This document shows, piece after piece, positions 10,711 through 22,103 of a DNA stretch of 64,000 nt. The first letter of the stretch is position 1; the number at the start of each line of letters is the position of its first letter. Made by a program: the position numbers and the translations under genes. The DNA is from Arthrobotrys musiformis. Its lineage: Eukaryota > Ascomycota > Orbiliomycetes > Orbiliales > Orbiliaceae. Below the pieces are notes generated by a model. The model made no database searches and was not told where the DNA came from. It worked only from the letters and a program-made list of their open reading frames with translations. The stretch is from contig JAVHJL010000002.1 of NCBI GenBank assembly GCA_036971715.1, positions 1,396,501 through 1,460,500 of the forward strand, written 5' to 3'.

Positions 10711-12044
10711 ATCCTTTTATTCTTTTACTCTATTCTTTGCATCATATATTAGATCGGTATGCATCGCGATCACTCGTTTGAGGTCAGGGGGGTATTTCTT
10801 TTTCTGGATACATTGCATTGCATTGCGTATTACCACGACTACAGGTGTTTTGGCGTCCCTTTTTCTTCTTGGATATTCTGATAGCGAGGGATGATTATTC
10901 TTCCATGTTTCAACTTACGGGTAGTTACGCATGTAGTTAATGTATAATCGGGGCAATGGCAATGGCAATGGATACGAACGGGGAAGTTTTGAGACAATCA
11001 TGAAAAAATCCCAACTTTTGTCTCGTACCTAGTCCTCGAAGCCTAATTCCAAAGAACCAAGACCCTTTGCAGCTACCGAATTACCGACCCGAAGAGCTCC
11101 ATTGGCATAATTAAACAATCAGGTTTCCAAAAAGATTTCGAGGCAAAAATGCCGAAAGTCCGGCAAGGCTCGATTCCCAGGAAGGGAAGTCCGGGCTGGA
11201 AAGGAACCATTCATAAAAAAAAGTCGCTCAAGGGGACCCGGGTTTGGGTAGTCCAAAGTTGTAGTTAGCGCGTGGGGTGCAGGAAGCAGCAGCGCAGCCG
11301 GGAAAAATGCCCAGGCTGGTGGGAAAAAGCTTAGCTAACGAAACGGTCTCCACCGCCCAGCCAAGACAGCGCGTCATTGACGAGCCCATTGCCGAGTATC
11401 TTGTGTTCTTGACGACAAGAGGGACAAGAGGGACAAGAAGTTCTTCCAGAGATTCAAAATTTCCATAGATTTTGACTATACAAGAAAAGAGAAGGGGGAA
11501 GGATATGGGATAGAGTATGGTATGGTATGATGGAGGCGTATTTTATCGTATCATATCATATCATACAATCTATGCATACATAAGCCAAAGTAGCGAGGTC
11601 TCGTGCCATGCCATGCACAAGCACAAAGTCAAGAGGGTTGCAGGTATTTCGCGCAAAACCGATGCGTAATGCCAATCACTCGGTGAAGCCCACGGCAGTC
11701 TACTAGCCTGCAGATGCAGAATGCAATCACTGGAGCCGGGGAGGAGGATGTATCGATCAATATAAAATACACGGAAGGGGTACTTCCTCGTGCCCACTGA
11801 CTAAGAACCACGATTGGACTGGGCTGGCAACTTAACTCAACTTTGACTGATGCGCTCCTCTGAACCTGAGCACGAGCACTGGATGTCTGTGAGAACGAGC
11901 ACGATGATGTGAATGAATCAGTAAACCAGAGTCCAGCCTAGCTCCATTCTTCAAGCCGCTTGGGGGTCCAGCCAGCCAGTCGGCCAGGTCGGCCAGGTCA
12001 ATAGACTTTAAAAACTTCCAACTTCCGTGCCCGCCATCCCCATT
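10711..12044. other. Intergenic, upstream of the 41-aa microprotein gene
   Basis: No gene is seen. There are simple tetranucleotide-like runs (ATCAT/ATGGT repeats at 11515-11570) and short purine repeats (GGACAAGAGGGACAAGA near 11420). It probably contains distal promoter elements for the gene at 13014. Confidence 0.5.
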
Positions 12045-12340
12045 TTCTTTCTCTTCCTTCTCCTCCTCTTCTTTCCCCTCTTACTTACTCCCTCTTAAGA
12101 TCTTCCTTCTCTTCTTCGAACCGTCTCCCTCCTCATCCTTCCTCTACTCACTCTTCATCACAACCTCCATCTCAACCAATCAATCAATTACTCTCCACAA
12201 AGTAATTGGCCTTTTGTTTGCTCTCGTGCAGTTAAGTCTCTTGTTCGATTGAGCCCTCCCTCGTCCTTCTCTGTACTTTGCCCTCCACTGCATAGTCAGG
12301 AAGTACCTTTTCAAACAAACAAAAACCCTCCAATCTTCAC
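12045..12340 (+). promoter_or_regulatory. CT-rich core promoter and 5'UTR exon of the 41-aa gene
   Basis: A nearly pure pyrimidine tract at about 12045-12135 (TTTCTTTCTCTTCC and similar) is followed by a leader ending at a strong donor, CACGTAAGT, at 12341. CT-boxes just upstream of transcription starts are typical of strongly expressed genes in filamentous ascomycetes. The assignment to the gene at 13014 is inferred from position and the intron below. Confidence 0.55.
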
Positions 12341-12960
12341 GTAAGTCTCTATCCTTTGAAATTTGACATTTGACAGTTGCATTGGGTTTTTTTTTGGAGA
12401 TTTGTTTTGTTACCGCCGGTTCGTTTTCGCTACTACTTTACTTTCGCATGGGTGCGTGGGTGGTGTGTTACTTGGTCATCGTGCATAACTGGCGAACCTG
12501 GAGAACCCTTTCTACCCGCCGCATTCCATCATTGACCTCTCCCACCACCACCACTAGTCTTTGCGATGCGGTTGCATTGGCATTGGTATATGTTTGCAGT
12601 TTAAATTCTTAAAATGATGTCTTCGTTCCATTTTTGTTTCCTGTCTGTCATTGGGCTCAGCAATTGAGGAAACGGGAGGCAATGATGTTTCTATCTCGAT
12701 TGAACCATACTGGGGTTATCGCAAGCCTATCAGCCGATTTCCTATCCGGTCCGAACCTGGAGAAGCCCATTGAAAGAAACAGCCGCCATCCCGGAACCGA
12801 ACGGGACCAAGAAAAAAAGGAATAAGGCGGCGCAAAAGTGTTGAATAGCAAATACCCACGCGAGAGAAGCTAAAATCCAATTGCGATTTTTTTTGAAATC
12901 TCGTACGCGATTTTGACTAATGTGGTTTAACCTGACTAACGTTGTACTCCACATGTGTAG
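12341..12960 (+). other. Predicted 5'UTR intron (620 nt)
   Basis: The donor is GTAAGTCTC at 12341, a canonical branch site CTGACTAAC lies near 12931-12939, and the acceptor is TGTGTAG ending at 12960. It sits 53 nt upstream of the ATG at 13014. Its length is unusual for this window, where coding introns are mostly under 130 nt. Long first introns in 5'UTRs often hold regulatory sequence. Confidence 0.6.
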
Positions 12961-13013
12961 AAGAAGAACCAAGAGCTCCTTCATCCGATCTATCCTATCC
13001 CCGGTCTACCAAA

Positions 13014-13139
13014 ATGCTTCCACCCGGCCCAATCGTCGTCTTCGCCCTCATTGGCTCCATTGCCATTCTCGTCGGCTCCATCTACATCCACAAGGTCGTT
13101 ACCAAGAAGCGTGCTGAGCGAGCACACTCTGCGGTATAG
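13014..13139 (+). CDS. 41-aa single-pass membrane microprotein
   Basis: The 41-codon frame begins MLPPGPIVVFALIG, has one hydrophobic segment (about residues 7-24), then HKVVTKKRAERAHSAV. A lysine/arginine cluster (KKRAER) follows the membrane segment. The initiator context is good (CAAAATG). The upstream 5'UTR intron and pyrimidine-rich promoter mark a genuine, probably well-expressed transcript. The frame is open upstream of the ATG, but the spliced leader makes MLPPG the first useful start. Architecture matches the 46-aa protein at 4914-5054 (short N-terminus, one membrane helix, basic patch), without sequence identity. The function is unknown. Such proteins are typically regulators or small subunits of membrane complexes (inference). 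Confidence 0.65.
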   Translation: MLPPGPIVVFALIGSIAILVGSIYIHKVVTKKRAERAHSAV

Positions 13140-15640
13140 ACGATTCTATGCCGGATTTGTTGTTTGGTTCGGGACAGAGATATAACATACAATGGCACTG
13201 TCTTTTCTTCGATGGATTAACTTACTTGACCTGTTAACGCTTACTGGATTGTGAGAGGGGATTTTAATGGAGGGGTTGTTTATTACACAGAAACAGAATA
13301 GATGATTGATAGTGGCGGTTATGATCGGGCGAAGAGGACACTGAAATAATAAAAAAATAAATTTAATAAAAAACAAAGGGAAAGAGGAATATGCTGAAGA
13401 ACCCAGTGGTGAATTGTGCTATGATGTTTATTTTTTGTTCGTTCAATTCTCCTTTGGGTGCGCTTTCCTTCTTCCCTTCTTGTCCTTCTTTGTTACTGAG
13501 CCTGTTCGTGCTTGCTTTTATTCATTTCTTTCTAGTTTTTTTGTTTAATGGTGATGGGGGTATGGAAGGCGATGTAATGGATGGGGTGGTCTTCGAGCAG
13601 TTGGAATATATTTTGACTGGCTTGCCTTTTTACCTTTGCGTGGAGGCCGTCCTTCGCTTCATCGACTTGTTACGCCTGGAGGATAAACTATGGTACCTAT
13701 TTAGTATCCATGGAATTTGTAAATTTAACTGCAAAGCCTCCTTGTCGGTAGACTTTTTAATGAAATCGATACTTTGATCATGTCCTTTAAATACTTCGTA
13801 GTTAGCTCATCTGGACTTACTCCAGTGCACTGTTTTTATGAATGCGACGCCGAAGTGCCAGGAACGCCTTACATTCGGCATAATGCGTGAATTTAAATGA
13901 TGCGTTTTTATATATCCTTCCAATTGGATCGATACCCGGATCGCGGAAGGGTATAGACGCAACGTATGGTGCATGAAATGTAACTAATATGATGCGATGT
14001 GGCAGCCGATTGATCGAACTACTGCACTGTTTAGCTAGCTAAGGCGCAGGGGAAGCATTGATATATTACGGATCGGCCGCCGCAGGGGGAAATCGTCCGA
14101 ATGTGTGCTTGTTGTGTATTAGTCAACATTCTCGAAGGTTGATTGATTGGGAGATTGATCTGGCCTGTTGTAGTTACTTTGAGTTAGGAGGTAGGTGCCT
14201 GGCTGACATTTCGAAACTTCGTCCTAGCTGGCTAGCTTAAGCTTGGAATCTTACTGTATAGTGGGTACGAGACCATGTACGACTATACGATGGATGGTGC
14301 CTGGCGAGCTTACATGTCAATGCTCGCCTTGGACTATCTGAAGTTCGTTTTAAATTTATGAATTTACGGGTGAAACCTTGAATCTACCGCCATGGTGGTT
14401 GTTGTGTACGTTGACAGCTGTTGCATTCCAGTGCTGCATTAGATTTAGATGTGTGACTTCTAGACTGGACCCATGGTATAGCTACTTAAGTAGGTATCTC
14501 TGGCTATGGGGACAAGTTGGGCTGGCCTCGAGTCCCGGCTCTAAGAATATACCGTTGGAGCTGGGGTCGGCTTTTTAATGCCCTGAACCTGGCAATTGGG
14601 CTGACTATGGATGTATGTGGTTATATGTTGGCTATGGAATGTTAAAGGCATTTAAATGGTGCACGCTGGTGATGTAGGTTTCAGATTGATATTACTCCGT
14701 CAATTGTCAGCCTCGATTGCAAGTCCAGATCGGTTCAATCATATTGTTCTTGGTGCTGACATGCCTAACTCCGAATGCGATAGAGTGAATGTCATGTATA
14801 CGTATTGTATTAGACTGTGTGTGCCGGCGCTGAAGGGTATGTATCGATTCAACTACGACGCGATATATGTATATATATCGCATTGCATTGATTGACTGGT
14901 GAGAGCTATATTACGAACCTGGATTATATTCGCGCGATTCCGAGAATATTGTCCGACGGCTCTTCACGTGGGTACCCACAAATGTGCGCCCCCATGTCGC
15001 CACCACCATGGCCATGCGCCCGGCTCCCATGATTTAATTCGATTTTTGTATGAGGTATATATACCTCCAACACGCATATTGGGAAGGAGGAGTGGTAGGT
15101 ACCCTCAACGTGAACCCTCTTGTTCGGTGTATGTTTATACTTATATCCTCCCACTATCATGCAAAAAGAACTCGAATCGAAGGGAGCGCCGCGATACTCT
15201 GCATACATGTGTACATGACATGCCCCACATAAAGATGCCAATGGTCCCATGTTTCGAGAGCCTTCCTTACCCTTCGAACATGAAACGACCCCAATGTTAG
15301 CTTGTTGATGTTTGTTCGGCGCCAATCTAGTCTGCGAGGGGTATAGTCCAAGCGGGACTTTTTTTTTGATTGACTCTCAGGGAACAGCTTTAGCTATTGG
15401 GATTTCTGAAGCAACCCTTGGCGGCCAGCTCATACCCATACGAATCATATCCTTCCCCTCCACCGCTGCACCATGTACATTTCGATTGTATTGTATTGTA
15501 ATGGATATCATCTCTGCGGGTGTACAGACATGATACAGCTACATACATATGTAAGTACATGGCATGTAGCTTAGCTAGAGCAGGGTACTGCAGAGGAGCT
15601 AGCTAGTCGAGTCGAGGATATTGTAATATTTCGAATTAAT
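13140..15640. other. Gene-less stretch after the 41-aa gene
   Basis: It holds the 3'UTR of the 41-aa gene and then 2 kb of unassigned sequence. A 128-codon hydrophobic frame at 13391-13777 and mirror-image 133-codon frames on both strands at 14899-15325 have no family features and look like chance. There is a 12-bp palindrome, GTGGGTACCCAC, at about 14968-14979. Confidence 0.45.
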
Positions 15641-18600
15641 TATTCTTGCCCTTTCCTTCGTGCTGCTCTTCTTTCCCTTCTCATCACTTCGATCTGATAT
15701 TCCGCCTCCCGCATTCAGCCAATTGGGTATCGAGGCGGGTTAAGTCACAGCATAGCGGGGGCTTGACACGCGAGAGGGAAGTAAGTCGATGCTCCGGCTA
15801 GGCTCTCGAGCTAATTAATCCTGTATACGCTGTTTATTGTAAGTAAACTTTTTTTTTTTCGTAAAGTACCTGGGTATCTGTCATTTCTATTTCCTTTTTT
15901 TTGAAATTGGTGAGAGAAAGAGAGATCCCTTGGGATTCGGGGTATTTTCTTAAGCCATCCGGCCACTCAACAGAGAACCGAACGAGGTCCCCCGAAGCAG
16001 CTAGCTCTTAGTCAAAATATTAATAACTGCTAAGCAATACAAAGCAGCGACTAACTGGGGGCCGTTTCTGAGGTTGCTTGTTGTTCGATAGCAGCAAAGA
16101 GTAAGAAGCAGTTAGCCCAGTCGAGTTACTTCGTCTTAGTCAGTCCCTGTTACCTTTCCTGGAGCTGCTGTTGCTGCTACTGGTGATTTTTATCACTCAC
16201 TCCCTTCCCACAGGCGCTACTCGCCCAACCACCACCTCTCATTTCCATCTCCACCTTTTCCCTCACACACGGTCGTGCTCCTGAACGGAGGAGAAAAAAA
16301 GCCGTCAAATCGGGAGGAGCAGAAGAAGTAAAAGCTCTTCGATAGCTGGACCAGCCGAAGACTTTTTCATCTTTTTTGTTATTTACCCAGTCCAGTCCTT
16401 CCCTTCTCACCGCTTGTCTGTCTCCTCACAGGCCGAAACCCTGATCGACGGTAATATCCAGGGTTCTACCTTATTTTTTTGCGAATCTACCTGTGATTCA
16501 ATTCCAGAGTTATCGTGTCGACTACCGACCACGACGACAACGTTATTTGTCCGGCGATAGGTTCTATCAAGGTAAGAAACCTCCTCGCCCCCTCGTTTAT
16601 GTCCCATTGATACCGCGATTCCCGCACTTTCTTTCTCTTTTTTCCCTTACTGGCGGCTTTCGTTTTTGTCTGTATCATTCTGGTCCGCTTAGATGATTCA
16701 GATCTTGTCTAGCTGACCTTATCCGCAAGACTCTAGAGTCAACTTGGCAAGAGGATATAGATAAGGAGCTCACGGACGATATTCCCGACCGCGTCTCTTA
16801 CTCTGAATCCCGCTATAACCCAGTTCCTGGATCCCTTTCCTGGAACTTCAACGGTCTCTTTCGCTCGTTCGAATTCCAGTTTCACAAGGATTCGAATTTT
16901 GTAGTTTGTCAACAGCTAGCTCGGGGAAGCTTGTTACGTTGGATCATTCATAATCCTCGGTGCCACGGATTCAGGTCAACCTTTTAACTGAGGGAAACAG
17001 CTGAAAGAGCCGCCCGGCCCTGAGCTTCCATATCGATCGCGCCTAGTTTCAACTTTTTTTTTGTGACGGCCGTCTAATTTTCTTCTTTGACGATATTCAT
17101 TTCCATTCCATTTCCAATTTCTTCGATCTCCATTCATTTCTTCAGATCGATCTCCGATTTCGAAAAATAATCGCTAAAATCCCAACCGGCTTCACTACTT
17201 TCAGAATCATCCTAATTTTTTTTTTTTTCTCTGTCTTCGGCTTCAAGGGAATATTTTTTCGTCACTCGAAAGGGTCGTTTATATCTTCCAAATTTTCGCA
17301 TAGTTCACAGGATACCCACCAAATAATTTTTTCCATCTTATCCCGGAATTCTCGACCCACGCGCGATAACGACAGCTTACAAACTGCCCGATTTTCCAGA
17401 GGCTTCGCTGGGAGGAAATAATTCGTCAAATCTTAACGGCCTATAGACATAGTGCGAAAGAGAGAAAAACAACAAATTCCTATCCTTAACTAACGACTAA
17501 GGTGAGCTTTTTTCCTTTCTCCCTACATTCTAGGATGGATTGGCTATCTAGGTGTGCGCGGTTGGGGGTTTTTGGTGCCGAACATCTAGATGCTTCGAGA
17601 TGGCCATTGCATCGCTGACATATATCGTATAGCTGCATATAACGACATATATTGTGCTTTTCGACGTAATCAGGCTGCCACTGCATATACTTTCATATCC
17701 ACATACGAAACGACCCAGCCAATTGAACCGACGAAACTAACGACCCAATTAACTGTCCGCTCATTTTTTTCAAACGGGGATCTATAATCCTATTTTTATA
17801 TTCTACGCCCAAATATTCTTTTTGAATTTTACCGTTCAAAAACTTCCTCCAACCAAGATATAAAAATTAAAACCCGGCCGGGACAAAAAAAAAATCATAT
17901 CAATCAGCTATATATAATCTATTATATCTCGAAAGACATTGAAAATACGCCCAGCCCACCTCTTTTTCAAACCACTAAACTCTGGGCCTATCGATATCAA
18001 CAAACAGAGTTAGGAGCCCCTCCTTACTTCAAGGCCATTTCTTGTCACCTTCTGCACTAGCTTGCAGCAAGCAGCACTCTGCAGGCCATCTTGCGGCATT
18101 CCCATCCTCCACTGAATATTTTTTTCCTTTGCTGCAAGCTACTGCATCCGGCTTGGGTGACCCAATCAGGTACCGACAACGCACAAAGGCCAATTGCGGG
18201 CTGAACCGTTTCCCGCACGACCACTTCCTTCCTGGAGGAAAAAAAACATAGTGGGTATGTAGTACTTCTTTTTCTTTTTTTGCCTATATTTCGGTTTATT
18301 TTTATTTTTTTATGTGTGAAAGAGATGGGACTGGACTGCCTTTCCACGGACTCTCTTTAGCGTCCTTCACCCCCTGTTGTTGGGATGAGATATAGGATAT
18401 CTCCAATCAGGCGTGCTGTATGATGATATCTTGTGATGGGGCGTGGGAAGGCCTCATGACATGATTGTCAAGCCTTTCGGATTAGGTAGATGAGTTCCCT
18501 TCGACTCTCACTCCACCACGCGACTTTTTGAGTTATCGTCTAACACGATCGCTTAATTTGTTTTGAGGGGGGGGGGAAGGAAAAACGGAGGCTAGTGGAT

Positions 18601-19000
18601 TTAGTGGATTGTGGGTTGCTCATGGTGTCGTAATCTGCGTCTTGCGGGGGGTGCACACTTCGCATTGTCGGTGTAACAAGCTTAAAGGTGGCGTGGGGAT
18701 ATTTTTCCTTCCGATATTTTTAATCCCCCCCCAGCTCTAAGGGTCTGGTTTATATGTGGGAGTGGTCGACCGCTTTATTATTAGCTACTTATTACTACGA
18801 CTCCTATAGCTATATTCTCTTGTTTTGATTCTTTAGCTATATATCAGCGGTATGACTAAATTCGATTGATTATTTGCAGTTTCATAGCTTAGCTATTATT
18901 CGGACCTACCTGGATTTCGTTTGGATTGCCACATCGAGCTCCCTCTGGCCAAGGTCTTACAATTTCGTGGTTTCAATCCGGATTTTTTTTGACTTCGAAA
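15641..19000 (+). promoter_or_regulatory. Long promoter/leader region of the Q-rich gene
   Basis: About 3.3 kb lies upstream of the ATG at 19001 with no other gene. It has repeated pyrimidine-rich tracts (15650-15700, 16140-16280, 16380-16440, 17040-17130, 17215-17240, 18265-18310), plausible untranslated introns (donors CAAGGTAAGAAACC near 16570 and TAAGGTGAGC near 17500) and many short upstream reading frames. Where transcription starts cannot be decided. Very long leaders with upstream frames are typical of fungal regulators under translational control. Confidence 0.45.
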
Positions 19001-22000
19001 ATGGCCCAAACATCATCATCCTCTTACTCGTTCTTTGATTCGCCGTTATACCACCCGTCGGTGAAGGACACCATGCATGGAAACTTAGGACCCCTGGAAG
19101 ACGAGGAATCTCGAAGATCCCCAAACCTCGAAGCTGGAGATAACCTCAATTCCCCGTTAGAAGGCTCGTCGGTAGGACTAGGGAATAGCGGGATAATCGA
19201 AAACTCCGCATCGTCTGAGTACGGGGACCGGAATTCCAGGGAGTCATACTCGGCGCAGGATTTCCACCAGGAGTTTTCCACGGAACCTATTATCGAGGAG
19301 CAACCGCGGACACATTACCAAAAAGCATCGAGGAGTTCCTTTGGCTCGGCGGGCGGCCATGCGAGTGATGAAGCGCAGGAGATTGTGAAGGAGGAAAGGC
19401 TGCCTGTTGCGCCTTCTCCGCCTCCCGCTGTTGCCCCCACTGTTGCTCCTGCTGCTCCATCTCATATACCGAGTACGGAGATACTACATAGCCATCTAGA
19501 TCCCGATCAAAACCAGACGCCTGTTCCCTCACAAAGTGGATTGGCCGCTCCACCGCACATGCAACATCTCCAGCAGAGCCCGCAACAGCAGCAACAACAA
19601 GGTGATGTAGAATTGCAACAAAATGAATTCCCACCCACCGAATTTGTCGAGCCTAAGTTTATAAGCATCCCGTCGCCGATGGTCCAACAGCAGGTCGTCC
19701 AGCTGCAGCAGAGACGTGAACAGCCAGAACTTGAAGTAGACGCTATACAATCGCAACAAGTTGCGAAGCAGCTAGAGCAGGATATGTCTCCGAGATCCCA
19801 GACGTCGCAGCATAGCCAGGCGCATAGCCAAGCGCATAGCCAAGTTGCTCCTCCTCCTCCTCCTCCTCCCCCCGCTCCTGCGCACAGTTACAGAGATACA
19901 GCCCCATCACCCGCGGGGTCTGTTTCCTCGCTATTGCAGTCGAGTTCTCCGGAGATATTTATGCACCAGAACAGACAGCCCAGAACATCTTTTTCGTCGG
20001 GGATACATTCGCAGATGATTATTGGGCGTGGAGGTGAACCGCAGAGGGATCCTAATGCCTTCGCTCCTTCTTCTTATGAGTCTACGTATTCTGTGGGGCA
20101 ACCTAGGGCGGATTTCCCTACTTTTAGTAGGACGACGAGTCAATCGCATGACGGTGGTGTCTCGCTAGATAGTCGCGAGGAACAGCAGCAGCAGCAGCAG
20201 CAACAACAGCAGCAGCAGCAGAATAGTGGCCCATGGGGCAGCGCTCGGATTGGTGGGAGCACTGGAATGCGGCATGCAAGTTTCGGCAGCAGCACGAGTC
20301 CTGTAAGCGCACGTGGCAGCGAGAGTTTAATGGCCACGCTTGCTAGTGCGAAAGAACCGGGAAGTGCTGGGGTCATTGCTAGGCCGACACCTCCTAGCAC
20401 GACTGGAAGTGCTGCGCAGGACGGACAATCTGGTGGATATGCACCACCCAGTGCTGTCCCCCCTAAGCATGTGCAGCAGGAGCAGCAGCGACAGGGAATT
20501 GCGACGCACCACCATCATCATCATCACCAGCAGCAGGGGCTTATGCATGGTGAGGGGCAGGTGAAAGACCATCCCTCCTTCGGACCTGGTTTTCAGAGCC
20601 GCCCCATTCAACAGCAGCAGCAACAGCAGCCAATTCAGCATCCTAGCCAGGGCTCGAAACCTATCGCCCATCACTCGTCTGGTTCGAGTATCCTGTCACC
20701 GTCGTCGCAGTTATCTTCTTATCCGTTTACCCCTCAGGCTATTGGCACACAGTCTTCTGCCACATCATCAACAGCTGCACCGCCCGGGGGCAGGTTTCAA
20801 GGCGGCAAGCCAGAGGCACCGTCGCCGGCTGGAAGCGGGACGTCATATGGAAATTCCCCTCTTCCGTTGCTTCATAATGTACCTCCACCTGCTCCGTCCG
20901 CTCCACCTCCAACCGAGAGGTATCAAATGCCACCTGGTGTTGCACAGGCTTTCAACGCTGTTAAGGACTCCGCTAGAGAAGAGTATCCTACCCAGACTCA
21001 CTTCAGTCCGACAAAGTCTGGTAATGTTATGAGCGCTGGTAGCAGTTCATTGAATCCGAACAGACTCTCCGGTGGATATCCTAAGACTCAAACACACGGC
21101 GCCCCTCCCAAAAATAGTCCAAAACTACCCGGTAGCATCGGTGGTGTCCAACTTGGTTCTGCGAACGGAGGCAAGGGTTTTGGCGGCATCGGAGGACACC
21201 TTGGTGGTACTAACGGTGGAACTTATATCGTCGGTGGAGTCAAGATACCCACTTCGTCGCTCGAACTACCCCGCCCTCCAAGTATATTCGAAGAAGACCC
21301 CATTCCGGCAGAGTATCGTCCTAACAAGAGAATCCAAAGCGCAGACCAAGAGTCGATTGACGGCCGATTAGGACGACTTCCCGAGAAACCCGGTTCCGGA
21401 GCGAGCAATTATAGTGCCGGCCAACCTTCCCATATTGGACGAGGTATCCTCGGCGAGAGCCCCGTGCGCTCCCAGGGCCTTGGGAGCATAAGTGCGCAAA
21501 GCAACTCAAGGGGCTATACCTCCCCGCCCATGCCATCTTTGGGTAGCGGATCACTCGCCGGTAGCACAAAGGAGAGCGTAATGCGTGGCCATTGGGGCTC
21601 CACCGGGGCGACTTCGATCCCCGCGGTACGCCAACGCAACAGCAGCGGGGACGCTACGTCTTCGTCACATTTGAAAAACCAAGTCTACGACGACCATTCC
21701 TACCAACGACAGGATGAACCGCGAGACCACTCCCGACCGCGAGATCAATCTCAGTCGGGATTAAGCTCCTCGGCCAGCGGACTCGCAGAGGCTAGAAATT
21801 ACATCGGAGAATATCAATCCCCACCTCTACCTTCTTCGCATGCTCAGAGGGAACACCGTTTGTCGCAGACCTACGACCCGCAGTCCGGGCCACGGCCTGG
21901 TCACTTCCTCCAGCATCTTCATTCACAGATGCATGCGGCGACGGAGAGGGGTCAACAGTACTCCTCCCAACAGCAGCAGGTGCCGCCACCGCCACAACAA

Positions 22001-22072
22001 GGGCATAACTGGCCGACAAGCAGCAGTGCAGGGTCTGGATCTTCGTTCCACGGCAGACTAGGCAGTGGACAT

Positions 22073-22103
<31 letters not shown>

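Noticed and set aside
13391..13777. 128-codon hydrophobic frame after the 41-aa gene
   Set aside because: T-rich DNA produces Phe/Leu-rich translations. The region looks like 3'UTR, with no basic stop-transfer pattern or codon bias.
14899..15325. 133-codon frames on both strands at the same place
   Set aside because: Both frames lie in the same sequence, neither has a good start context or domain, and mirrored open frames of this size arise by chance.
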